A stretch of DNA of 35,700 nucleotides from Bacteroidota bacterium. Lineage in GTDB: Bacteria > Bacteroidota > Bacteroidia > UKL13-3. The notes beneath the pieces were generated by a model. That model was given only the letters and a program-made list of their open reading frames with translations, was not told the origin of the DNA and did not search any database. Each line of letters starts with the position of its first letter. Within the stretch, counting starts at the first letter, position 1. Location of the stretch: assembly GCA_947481365.1 (NCBI GenBank), contig CANKGI010000003.1, positions 1-35,700 on the forward strand, read 5' to 3'. Shown one piece after another: positions 8,466 to 16,701 of this stretch. Both the position numbers and the translations under genes were made by a program.

Positions 8466-9304
8466 GAAAGAAATAAAATTCGCTTGATGAATTTTACAAT
8501 TGGCAGTATTCTGCTTCCCCAAATATATTCTTCTGAATTTTTATAATTCCCAATTGTATCCTTAACCAGGTAATAATCGTATACCAAATCACTTATACTT
8601 AACTTTGATAAATATAGTTCGCGGTGGTTTTCATACAGTTGTTTCCGTAACATTCGAAAATCATTATCACTTAATGAATGAACCATTGATTTGTTACGAA
8701 TACGGTAATGAAACAATATTTCAGGAATCCTGTAAACTTCACTTTCATCACTTATTAAACTTAGCCAAAAATCCCAATCCTCATAGCCCTTCATCATTTG
8801 TTCATTATATCCTGCCGTCTTATCGTAATCAACTTTCCGAAAAAGTGCTGTGCAAAATATTATATTTTCAAAAAGCATTTGCTTGATAGAAAATTCAGGT
8901 AAATTCCATTTACCACTCCACTCTCCAAAAAAATCAACTTCGCAATAAACCACTTTCAATTTTTCATTTTCATCAAGAATTTTTGCTGCTTTTTGAATAT
9001 AAGTAGGAGCAATAATATCATCACTATCCAATGGTAAAATATATTTCCCTTTGCTGTGTAAAATTCCAAAATTACGTGCAGATGAAAGCCCTTTAATAGG
9101 TTGTAAGACTGAAATAAAACGCGAATCTTTTTCAGCAATAGATTGGGCAATTTTTTTCGAATTATCTGTCGAACCATTATCAACTATAATACACTCCCAA
9201 TTTTTATGAGTTTGTTTGATAACACTTTCAATCGTTTCGCTCAAATATTCACCGCTGTTATAACAAGGAATAATAATAGATATGAATGATTCGCTGTTGT
9301 TCAT
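8462..9304 (-). CDS. GT2 family glycosyltransferase
   Basis: A 280-residue family GT2 glycosyltransferase with a GT-A fold. Visible motifs are the N-terminal ISIIIPCYNSGEYL, VDNGSTDNS (41-49), SSARNFG, the DXD-type metal site DSDD (93-96), and the acceptor-side GYEDWDFW with the probable catalytic base pair E175-D176. Its length is normal for the family. It is the last gene of the leftward operon, 24 bases after the upstream GT2 gene, and its TAG overlaps the TAA of the opposing double GT2 gene by four bases. It probably adds one residue to the exported glycan; the sugar is unknown. Confidence 0.9.
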   Translation of the reverse strand: MNNSESFISIIIPCYNSGEYLSETIESVIKQTHKNWECIIVDNGSTDNSKKIAQSIAEKDSRFISVLQPIKGLSSARNFGILHSKGKYILPLDSDDIIAPTYIQKAAKILDENEKLKVVYCEVDFFGEWSGKWNLPEFSIKQMLFENIIFCTALFRKVDYDKTAGYNEQMMKGYEDWDFWLSLISDESEVYRIPEILFHYRIRNKSMVHSLSDNDFRMLRKQLYENHRELYLSKLSISDLVYDYYLVKDTIGNYKNSEEYIWGSRILPIVKFIKRILFLS

Positions 9305-9328
9305 TTTTATTTTTGATGTTTAAATAAA

Positions 9329-10270
9329 TTATTTAAGTGTATACAATAAAATTCTTCTTTGAATTTTTGTGTTTATCCAAAATAGAAATGTGAATATCAA
9401 TTGTTGTTCAAAGGTTATAATATTAAAATAAATAAGTATCGACTTTAATTCTTTTAAATTATTCTTTTTAAAATAATGACTTACCCATTCTCTTACCCAT
9501 CTTTTTAATTCTTTACTTAAATTTAATTTTCTTAGCTCATAGGTAGTGAAATTTTTCTTAAAGATTTGCATCACTTCGTAAATAGATATTCTATCTGATG
9601 CACTTACCGACCCCGACCTAATTCTATAAACCGATAACGGTACTGAAACTCCTTTTAATGATGAATTCGTTTTAAGCATTCGTAACCATAAATCATAATC
9701 CTCAGCTTTGCTAATTGATTCGTCAAATAACCCGGCTTTAATTAATGCACCTTTCATTGCCAACACAGTTAACATCGGTATCCTATTGCTTTCAATAAAA
9801 AGCTTTATCCCTTCATCTCCTATATATACATTATTCGGAATGTACATTCTGTCTTCGTCTTTATATTCTCCTAAAGATTCGCTTTCATTAAAATAAAAAG
9901 TATCTGTAAATAGGAGATCTACATTACTATTATTTAACTCTTTTAATGAAAAGAAAAGCTTTTCTGGAAGCCATAAATCATCAGCATCTAAAAATGCAAT
10001 AATTTCGCCATTTGCCAATTTTATTCCTTTGTTTCTGGCTGCACTTTGTCGTGAGTTATTTTGAAAATAGTACTTAATTCTCGTGTCTGAATTAATGTAT
10101 TTGTTGCAAATATCTTTTGTCTTATCTGTAGAACCATCATCAATAATAATGAGTTCCCAATTTTGATATGTTTGGTTAATTACGCTTTCAATACTTTGAG
10201 AAATAAAATTTTCAACGTTGTAAGCAGGCATTATAACAGAAATCAAACTTTGACTCAAATCTTTTTCCAT
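9329..10270 (-). CDS. GT2 family glycosyltransferase
   Basis: A 313-residue family GT2 enzyme. It shows SVIMPAYNVENF at the start, IDDGSTDKT (44-52), SAARNKG, the metal-binding DADD (95-98) and KAEDYDLWLR with E190-D191 as the likely catalytic base region. The C-terminal 100 residues are basic and rich in aromatic residues, ending in a hydrophobic stretch that may sit on the inner membrane face. It overlaps the 3' end of the GT11 gene by 16 bases, so translation is probably coupled. It resembles the neighbouring 8462-9304 gene in domain plan, and the two may have come from an old duplication, but they differ enough to have separate specificities. Confidence 0.9.
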   Translation of the reverse strand: MEKDLSQSLISVIMPAYNVENFISQSIESVINQTYQNWELIIIDDGSTDKTKDICNKYINSDTRIKYYFQNNSRQSAARNKGIKLANGEIIAFLDADDLWLPEKLFFSLKELNNSNVDLLFTDTFYFNESESLGEYKDEDRMYIPNNVYIGDEGIKLFIESNRIPMLTVLAMKGALIKAGLFDESISKAEDYDLWLRMLKTNSSLKGVSVPLSVYRIRSGSVSASDRISIYEVMQIFKKNFTTYELRKLNLSKELKRWVREWVSHYFKKNNLKELKSILIYFNIITFEQQLIFTFLFWINTKIQRRILLYTLK

Positions 10271-11142
10271 GTTTCGGGAATTAAGTCATGCGTTTGCGAA
10301 TTTATTTCTTCGTTTGAAAACCAGTTCTGTGGTGCTACTACAATTTTATTTGGGTTATTGTTCAACCACGCTCCCCACCAACTGAAACTACTGTTAGCAA
10401 TGATATTATGCTTACATCTGCTCATCAGATACATATCTTTCCAACTATGTTCATTAACGTTATGATTGACAAATATTTTATCAAAATTAAGTGGCATGAA
10501 TTCTTTCTTAACCCAATCAATATCATCCGAAAAAAATACCAGTAAAGGTTCTTTCAAGTCAGTTGTTACTTCCGTTATGGCATTATTATAATATGCATCA
10601 CTGCATACTCCATGAAATGTATTTACTGTTGCATTTTCAACATAATCTCCACGTCTGATATGAATAGCAATAGCATTTTTACTTTCAATTTTATCTAAAA
10701 GTTCTTTGTTTTGGGTGTCAAGTTTTTTTGAATCAAATGCAAATAAATTTCTTACGAATGCTTGCTGGTCATCAAAATATTTATAACTCTGAAAGTACCC
10801 CTCAAGATAAACTGGCTCATTCAATTTTAAAACTGTTGGATTAAAATCAAATCTTTTCTCACTGTAATACTTGGGATAATTTAGGTTTAATTTTCTTTTG
10901 ATTTTATTGAAATAGTTTAGCTGTTTGAAACGCTTTATTTCTTTTTCGTTTGCAACGTTGTAATTATTTGAAAAAATATTGAGTTCAAAATCTCTTGGAG
11001 TAAACGTTGCTGTTTTTACTTTGTCATTAAAAAAATTAGCATCAATTAAAACTTTTGTCTTATTTGTTTTAGCAATAATACTTGCTAAAGCAAATTGAAA
11101 CATTTGATTGCCTAATCCACCTTGTAATTTAATAATGATCAT
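10255..11142 (-). CDS. GT11 family alpha-1,2-fucosyltransferase-like protein
   Basis: A 295-residue glycosyltransferase of family GT11, which moves fucose from GDP-fucose onto the 2-hydroxyl of a galactose or related sugar. The family start MIIIKLQGGLGNQMFQFA is intact. The GDP-fucose binding motif HIRRGDY is at 161-167, VFFSDDIDW at 202-210, and SSFSWWGAW at 251-259. Length matches bacterial members such as FutC and WbsJ. It lies three bases after the DUF268 gene and overlaps the following GT2 gene by 16 bases. Activity would need GDP-fucose. The window holds a GDP-mannose-forming enzyme at 30684, but no Gmd or Fcl. Some GT11 members use other donors or acceptors, so fucose is likely rather than proven. 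Confidence 0.88.
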   Translation of the reverse strand: MIIIKLQGGLGNQMFQFALASIIAKTNKTKVLIDANFFNDKVKTATFTPRDFELNIFSNNYNVANEKEIKRFKQLNYFNKIKRKLNLNYPKYYSEKRFDFNPTVLKLNEPVYLEGYFQSYKYFDDQQAFVRNLFAFDSKKLDTQNKELLDKIESKNAIAIHIRRGDYVENATVNTFHGVCSDAYYNNAITEVTTDLKEPLLVFFSDDIDWVKKEFMPLNFDKIFVNHNVNEHSWKDMYLMSRCKHNIIANSSFSWWGAWLNNNPNKIVVAPQNWFSNEEINSQTHDLIPETWKKI

Positions 11143-11145
11143 TGT

Positions 11146-11886
11146 TTAACTTTTTATAAGCCAAAAACATCCACAACCATATTTTTGATTGCTAACAATT
11201 TCTGGATTCGCATTCCAAATAAAATCGCCCAAATCTGTTATCAATGAAAAGTTTTTTAATTCAAATCCTTCAAAACAACTTAATATCATTTCGAATGAAT
11301 AAATCCTATGAGCATTAAACTGTATTCTAGCCTTTCCAACAGGTACAACAAATAAAAGGCTGCCTCCTTTTGCAACAACGCGCTTCAATTCTTCTATTGC
11401 TTTTAAGTCACCAATCGGATCAATTGGATCTCCATATCTACCAAGCCCAATATGCTCAACTGTGTGCATACATGAAATAGATTCAACTGAATTATCTGAA
11501 AAATCGAGATTCATTAAATCGCCCTTTAATGTTTTCAGATTTGGAAGTGTGAGATTAGCTGGTCTGTAATCATAAAAATCTACCGGGACATAAGCAGATA
11601 GTTGTGAACAGAAGTGTAGTGTTGATGAAATATCGATATGTTTTGAAGGATTAATATCTTTAATTATTCGTGTTGCCCATGCGGGATGGTAAACGTAATG
11701 TGCATCGAATCCAGTATTATTTGTATTGTCATTAAGACACGGAAAATTATCTTCATTATTGATTGAAAATCTACTATCTGATTTACTTTTAAATGTAGTT
11801 AAATCATTATCAAATTTCTTTCTTGCCTTATAATTGTGGTAATACGTTTTTGTGATGTGAATATATTTATATACTAATTTTTTCAT
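11146..11886 (-). CDS. DUF268 family protein, possible methyltransferase
   Basis: A 246-residue protein that matches the DUF268 pattern by eye. It has HPAWATRII near residue 68, the long signature HTVEHIGLGRYGDPID (141-156), GGSLLFVVPVG (174-184), FNAHRIYS (190-197) and the C-terminal GCGCFWLIK. The order of elements (a hydrophobic strand with HIDISST, an acidic strand end, then the HTVEH block and a GG turn) resembles class I SAM-dependent methyltransferases, but the glycine-rich SAM loop is not canonical. No reaction is established to my knowledge. It sits between the Wzt gene (94 bases upstream) and the GT11 gene (3 bases downstream), so it most likely modifies the glycan or a precursor. 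Confidence 0.75.
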   Translation of the reverse strand: MKKLVYKYIHITKTYYHNYKARKKFDNDLTTFKSKSDSRFSINNEDNFPCLNDNTNNTGFDAHYVYHPAWATRIIKDINPSKHIDISSTLHFCSQLSAYVPVDFYDYRPANLTLPNLKTLKGDLMNLDFSDNSVESISCMHTVEHIGLGRYGDPIDPIGDLKAIEELKRVVAKGGSLLFVVPVGKARIQFNAHRIYSFEMILSCFEGFELKNFSLITDLGDFIWNANPEIVSNQKYGCGCFWLIKS

Positions 11887-11980
11887 TTAAAATGGTCATG
11901 TTTAAAGTACTAAATTCCAAGTATCGTTATATTTTTAATATAAAAAATACAGCTTAATAATTAATTCTCTCCATAATAAT

Positions 11981-13204
11981 TTAAACAATTTGCCAGCTAG
12001 AATTTACATTAACAAATCCTGCATTATTAGTAAGATATTGTGTGTTATTTCCAATGTCTAAAATTTCTATGTCGAATGCATTTGGATTGTGGTATATATT
12101 TGACTTTTCGCCTACACTTATCCCAAATGCAAAATGGTAATTATTTGCCCTTAAATTGTGTTTTACTTCACATATAATTTCATTTTCACCTTTAACAATT
12201 GAAACAGGTCCTCTTGTTGTAAAAACGGGTATCTCATCTATTGATAAACATCCAATTGCTACGCTAATATTTTCAAAATCTTGCTTTGAATCAATTTTAA
12301 ATTTTATCTTGATGTTTTCATCAAATTTTATTTGGTTGGTGTTATTAAAACCATTTAGAATTTCAATTTTCAAAACTCTAATTATATCATCACCGTATAC
12401 ATAATCTGAGCAATCAAAATGTGACGAAGTGTTTATGCCAGTTTTAAGATAATTTTCGATGGCGTGGGTTGCACTTCCAATTATCTTAATTGATCCATTA
12501 TGTAATAATATTCCTTTATTACATAAGGCTTTTACTGCAGCCATATTATGACTCACAAATATAACTGTTCTTCCTTCTCCCGAAACGTCTTTCATTTTGC
12601 CAAGACATTTCTTTTGAAATTCTGCATCACCAACAGCCAGTACTTCATCCACAATTAATATTTCGGGCTCAAGATGAGCAGCCACAGCAAACGCCAATCG
12701 AACATACATACCCGATGAATAACGCTTTACTGGTGTATCTAAAAATCTTTCCACTTCAGCAAATGCAACAATCTCATCAAATTTTTTCTGTATTTCATTT
12801 TTGCTCATTCCTAAAATAGAGCCATTCAAAAAAACATTTTCTCGTCCGCTGAGTTCGGGATGAAAACCGGTACCAACTTCGAGCAAACTGGCAACACGTC
12901 CTTCAATTTTAATTCGTCCATGTGTAGGAGTAACTATCCTGCTTAAAATTTTTAGTAAAGTTGATTTTCCAGCTCCGTTTCTTCCAATTATGCCAACACG
13001 ATCACCTTGATTTATATCAAACGAAACATCATTTAAAGCCCAAAATGTTTCTTGTGAAGCTGACTGATCAGCATCTTTCTTTTTAAAAATAGATTTAATA
13101 TTATTGGTTATGTGCTCGCGAAACGAATCATTATGCCTTATCTTCTGATGTTGCAGAACATAGCTTTTACTGATATTTTCAACTGTAATAATTGTGTTAC
13201 TCAT
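11981..13204 (-). CDS. wzt: Polysaccharide ABC transporter ATP-binding protein (Wzt type)
   Basis: A 407-residue ATPase of the O-antigen/teichoic acid export family. Its ATPase domain has Walker A GRNGAGKST (74-82), signature YSSGM (162-166), Walker B ILIVDE (182-187) and H-loop SHN (218-220), together with the family segment VASLLEVGTGFHPELSGREN. After about residue 260 an extra beta-rich domain of roughly 145 residues follows. In Wzt proteins of known function this domain binds the modified non-reducing end of the glycan and gates export. With the upstream Wzm permease (25-base spacing) it forms an inner-membrane exporter for a completed, lipid-linked chain. The substrate cannot be told from sequence. 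Confidence 0.93.
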   Translation of the reverse strand: MSNTIITVENISKSYVLQHQKIRHNDSFREHITNNIKSIFKKKDADQSASQETFWALNDVSFDINQGDRVGIIGRNGAGKSTLLKILSRIVTPTHGRIKIEGRVASLLEVGTGFHPELSGRENVFLNGSILGMSKNEIQKKFDEIVAFAEVERFLDTPVKRYSSGMYVRLAFAVAAHLEPEILIVDEVLAVGDAEFQKKCLGKMKDVSGEGRTVIFVSHNMAAVKALCNKGILLHNGSIKIIGSATHAIENYLKTGINTSSHFDCSDYVYGDDIIRVLKIEILNGFNNTNQIKFDENIKIKFKIDSKQDFENISVAIGCLSIDEIPVFTTRGPVSIVKGENEIICEVKHNLRANNYHFAFGISVGEKSNIYHNPNAFDIEILDIGNNTQYLTNNAGFVNVNSSWQIV

Positions 13205-13229
13205 CTTGTTCTTTTAATACAACTGCTCG

Positions 13230-14078
13230 CTAAATAATATCGGCAAAAGTCTTTTCCATTTTACGAAAATACCAAAGACCAATAATTAACAGAAATATGC
13301 TAATTGCACACGACACTAAAAATCTTTCAAAATAAAATGGCGTATTGCCGCCAAGAATACACCACCTAAAACCATCAATTACACCAACCATTGGATTAAG
13401 TGCATATAGATATTTAGCAAACATTGGAATTTTTGCACTGTTATAAATATCACTGCTGCTAAAAGCAATGGGTGATACATACAAACCAAATTGTATGATA
13501 AATGGAATGATAAAACGGAAATCACGATAACGAACGTTTAATGCTGCAATAATTAAACCTAGTCCAATAGAAGTTATTAAGTTTAATATCAAAAAAAATG
13601 GCAGATACAGCATTTTTATATCAGGACTAAAACGATATAAAACCATTATTACGATAAGAATTATAAATGAAATCAGAAAATCAATTAAACAAACAATTAC
13701 CGTGCTGATTGGAACAATTAATCTGGGGAAATAAACTTTGGTTAATAGATTTGAATTTACAATAAGTGAATTACTCGAATCGCTAAATGCTGTTGCAAAA
13801 AACTGCCAAGGCAAAGTGGCTGCACAAACAAGCAAAATACGTGGAACACCTTCGGGGACATTTGAATTAAAAAGCCAACCGATAAACCACATCACAAAAA
13901 TGGTAAGCAGCGGACGAATAATGCTCCAAAGCAATCCAATTGCAGTTTGTTTATAGCGAACTAATATGTCGCGCCAAGCAAGAAAATATAACAATCCGCG
14001 AAATTGCCATAAATCCTGCCAGTAATTTTTATTCTCACTATCCGGATCAATTATAATTGTTCGGCTTTTATTAATCAT
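13230..14078 (-). CDS. wzm: Polysaccharide ABC transporter permease (Wzm type)
   Basis: A 282-residue ABC-2 type permease. A cytoplasmic N-terminal segment leads into the amphipathic region LAWRDILVRYKQTAIGLLW, a hallmark of the Wzm/TagG/RfbD group. Six hydrophobic helices follow, with the C-terminal NPMVGVIDGFRW segment also typical. It forms the channel through which undecaprenyl-linked glycan crosses the inner membrane, driven by the Wzt ATPase encoded next. It is the first gene of the leftward operon that runs to 8462. The 357-base spacer upstream should hold the promoter, though no exact TAnnTTTG box is seen there. Confidence 0.93.
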   Translation of the reverse strand: MINKSRTIIIDPDSENKNYWQDLWQFRGLLYFLAWRDILVRYKQTAIGLLWSIIRPLLTIFVMWFIGWLFNSNVPEGVPRILLVCAATLPWQFFATAFSDSSNSLIVNSNLLTKVYFPRLIVPISTVIVCLIDFLISFIILIVIMVLYRFSPDIKMLYLPFFLILNLITSIGLGLIIAALNVRYRDFRFIIPFIIQFGLYVSPIAFSSSDIYNSAKIPMFAKYLYALNPMVGVIDGFRWCILGGNTPFYFERFLVSCAISIFLLIIGLWYFRKMEKTFADII

Positions 14079-14435
14079 TGTAAATTGTTAATGAACGCAA
14101 TTTAAAGAATTGTAGATAAGAGCCAACAATATTTATATGAGATTTATGTTGAAAACAATTATCAAATAACAATCTATTTCAAACTGTACTACTTAAGTTT
14201 TATCGTTTTACTTATAAAGTGTATTGTACAATAACAGTTGATATTTGCGGCAAATAAATTTATGATATAAACTATTCTTTCATGGGTTTGAATCTTTTTT
14301 CGAAAGATGAAAGCATCAATTGGTTTATGAGGATTTTTATAAACTTTTAAATATCATTTCTGCCCAAGTTCAATTCATCATTGGAAATATTGTAATTTTT
14401 CAAGTGGTGTTTTTTTGACATCATGATTTCCGTTT
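14079..14435. other. Long spacer upstream of the exporter operon
   Basis: No coding frame worth calling is seen. The spacer must carry the 3' end of the leftward GT2 gene and the promoter of the wzm-wzt operon. It holds a perfect 10-base palindrome ATTGTACAAT (14223-14232), a small stem ATTTG/CAAAT (14243-14255) and ATCTTT/AAAGAT (14292-14308). Any of these could be an operator or a weak terminator, but none has a diagnostic T tract. No exact TAnnTTTG box was found on the minus strand. Confidence 0.35.
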
Positions 14436-15227
14436 TTAAACAAATTTTTTCAAGTGATAATAAAAATATTTGACAACTCTGTAAAAAATATTTCTACTCT
14501 TGATATCTGGCCTGGGTGGTAAAATGCTTTTAAGTGAATCTATTTCAATATCGCTTAAATAAGTTTTGTGCACTTGTTTTCGTTCTTCGTTTATGCTTGC
14601 AAAATTTTTAACATTTGAACTGATTCCCTTAGTGTCGTATACAGAAATAGGAAATGGAAGATATTTTGTTGAAACTTTATTTATTGCAATTGCATGAAAG
14701 AAAAAATCATAATCAGAGACTATCTTATAATTTTCATTATAAAATCCAATTTCATAAAATAATTTTCTTCTAATAAATGTTGCTGGATGCCATACATTAT
14801 GATTAAAAAGGTGATTTATATCCAATATTTCCGGAAGTTTTTCAAGCTTTTGTTTATAGCCAAAATCAAAAATAAGTTCTCCATACAAAATATCTTCAGT
14901 ATGATTTACACCAAAAACTTTTGAAAGAATATTTTTGTCTGTTAAAAAATCTCCGGAATTTAAGAATAAACAAAATTCACCTTTGGCTGCACGAATAGCT
15001 TTATTCATCGCATCATAAATTCCTGAATCCTTTTCTGAATCCCAATAGGCCATTTTATCTGCGTATTTTTTGATGACGTCAACACTTCCATCCCTTGAAC
15101 CGCCATCGATTACAATGTATTCAAAATTGCTGAATGTCTGGGATACAACACTTGAAACTGTTTTCTCTAATCCGCTTGAATTATTGAAATTAATTGTTAT
15201 GATAGAAAGTTCGGGCGATGTATCCAT
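14436..15227 (-). CDS. GT2 family glycosyltransferase, WcaE-like
   Basis: A 263-residue family GT2 enzyme of the group found in colanic-acid and O-antigen clusters. It shows SIITINFNNSSGLEKTV, VIDGGSRDG (39-47), and the diagnostic block YWDSEKDSGIYDAMNKAI (61-78), followed by FLNSGD (88-93), which takes the place of the usual DXD metal site in this group. The C-terminal 35 residues are basic with aromatic residues and may touch the membrane. It stands alone, with 157 bases between it and the AlgJ-like gene upstream and 357 bases downstream, so it may be transcribed on its own or from the acyltransferase operon. The sugar transferred is unknown. Confidence 0.88.
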   Translation of the reverse strand: MDTSPELSIITINFNNSSGLEKTVSSVVSQTFSNFEYIVIDGGSRDGSVDVIKKYADKMAYWDSEKDSGIYDAMNKAIRAAKGEFCLFLNSGDFLTDKNILSKVFGVNHTEDILYGELIFDFGYKQKLEKLPEILDINHLFNHNVWHPATFIRRKLFYEIGFYNENYKIVSDYDFFFHAIAINKVSTKYLPFPISVYDTKGISSNVKNFASINEERKQVHKTYLSDIEIDSLKSILPPRPDIKSRNIFYRVVKYFYYHLKKFV

Positions 15228-15384
15228 TAATAATCGTTAGCTCTAATATGTAAATTTATATAAATAAATTTGAAACGTTATTGATATTTATTCAGTAATT
15301 AGTATTCCCAAACTCTTGAACTAAATAATTGTTCGAATATGATTCATTATTCAATTTAGTGATGATTTGAAATTCCTGTTTTTA

Positions 15385-16701
15385 TCATTCAACATTCCTT
15401 TCACCTGAATGATAATGTGGAAAATATTTATTCATAAAAGTCTTGTCGTTAGCAATTTCGGGAGGCAGAAGTAATGCTGAATTTACAAAATACTCGAGCA
15501 TTTCATGTAAAACAATATCTGGTTTATTATCAATCACTCGCGAAACAGGAATTGTTTCCATCCATGCGTAAGTTGAAGTTTTGAAAGTGGGTGTAAGAAA
15601 ATTCCTGAGATGCTCTGAATAACTATCACGAACTACAAATATTTTCAAATGATTCACTTCATGCTCCATTTTAAAAGTAAAATAATTCCCTACAAGATGC
15701 ACTGTATCATAATCACCAACAACTAGAGGTGGCTGTATATTTTTGAGATGGTAATAAAATATTGGAGAAGAAATCTGATCACTAAACCCAAATTGCGTTT
15801 GCAAATCTCCTCCTAATAAAGTTGATGAATCGATTGTAAAATCTTCTGCCTGTAAAATTTTAGTATCTGGAAAATCAACTTGAATTTTTTGCATAACTTT
15901 TTGGTATGCTAAAAATGCTCCGAATTCATTCCAATGTGTATCGGTTATATAATAAGTTGGTCGAATATTTTTTCCCTCAATGAGTTCCTTTCTGCAATCA
16001 ATAAATTTTATAATAGTATCCTGTTGTAAATAGGTATACACCTGATCGAGTTTAGAAAACTTTAACTGATTTCTCAGAATAATCGGCATGTTCTCGGGAT
16101 AAATTCTTGACTTAACAGGCGCAATCATAAAGTAATATTTTATCCCCCTGTTGTCAAACCATTTAGTAACAATTTGAAGATTTATTTTAATGGTTTTTAA
16201 CTCATCATTTGTATATGGAACACTGGTACATTCAATATATTCATTACCTGAATTGTACAACCAATTCTCTTTGCCTATAAGAACTTTTTGCGGCAGCGGA
16301 GAAATATTCAGAAAAATAAATTTGAATTTATTTATGGCCATCACCGAAATATTTCGGTAAGCAAATCTGTCGTTAAAATAATCTTGAAATTGAAAAAATA
16401 CTTTCCAAATATTTTCGGTTTGAAAAGTTGGAAACTCGGCTAAACTTCTTTTCTCTAAACTTGATTTTTCCTTCTCACCCAACATTGGAAAATAAATAAT
16501 GATAAGAAATGACAGTATAAAAAATAGTTTGCTAAATGAAAGCAATGCGATGTGTTTCTTAAGTAAAAATATACTTAGAACAGCTATCACAAAACTTAAA
16601 CCCAAATTGAGTATGAGCGAAGTTGTAAGTTGAGCTATAACGATATAACATAACATCGAAAGATAAATGAACAACAAACTATATTTTAACTTGCTGCTCA
16701 T
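15385..16701 (-). CDS. AlgJ/AlgX-like SGNH (DHHW-type) O-acetyltransferase partner
   Basis: Three hydrophobic helices at the N-terminus (to about residue 90) are followed by a periplasmic AlgJ/AlgX-type SGNH domain. It has the lead-in FQDYFNDRFAYRN, then IGKENWLYNSG, the catalytic D-x-H pair in DTHWNEFGA (D255, H257 when counted from a TTG at 16704) and the serine region VVRDSYSEH (S361). In alginate synthesis such proteins move acetyl groups from the MBOAT protein AlgI onto the polymer. The ATG at 16701 is preferred, as it overlaps the TGA of the MBOAT gene as TGATG; a TTG one codon earlier also precedes it. The tight coupling says the two act together. Family assignment is confident; acetyl as the group and the glycan as acceptor are inferred. 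Confidence 0.85.
   Translation of the reverse strand: MSSKLKYSLLFIYLSMLCYIVIAQLTTSLILNLGLSFVIAVLSIFLLKKHIALLSFSKLFFILSFLIIIYFPMLGEKEKSSLEKRSLAEFPTFQTENIWKVFFQFQDYFNDRFAYRNISVMAINKFKFIFLNISPLPQKVLIGKENWLYNSGNEYIECTSVPYTNDELKTIKINLQIVTKWFDNRGIKYYFMIAPVKSRIYPENMPIILRNQLKFSKLDQVYTYLQQDTIIKFIDCRKELIEGKNIRPTYYITDTHWNEFGAFLAYQKVMQKIQVDFPDTKILQAEDFTIDSSTLLGGDLQTQFGFSDQISSPIFYYHLKNIQPPLVVGDYDTVHLVGNYFTFKMEHEVNHLKIFVVRDSYSEHLRNFLTPTFKTSTYAWMETIPVSRVIDNKPDIVLHEMLEYFVNSALLLPPEIANDKTFMNKYFPHYHSGERNVE

Noticed and set aside
8605-8886. 93-codon plus-strand frame inside the GT2 gene at 8462-9304
   Set aside because: Antisense to a GT2 gene with intact motifs; nothing recognisable in the product.
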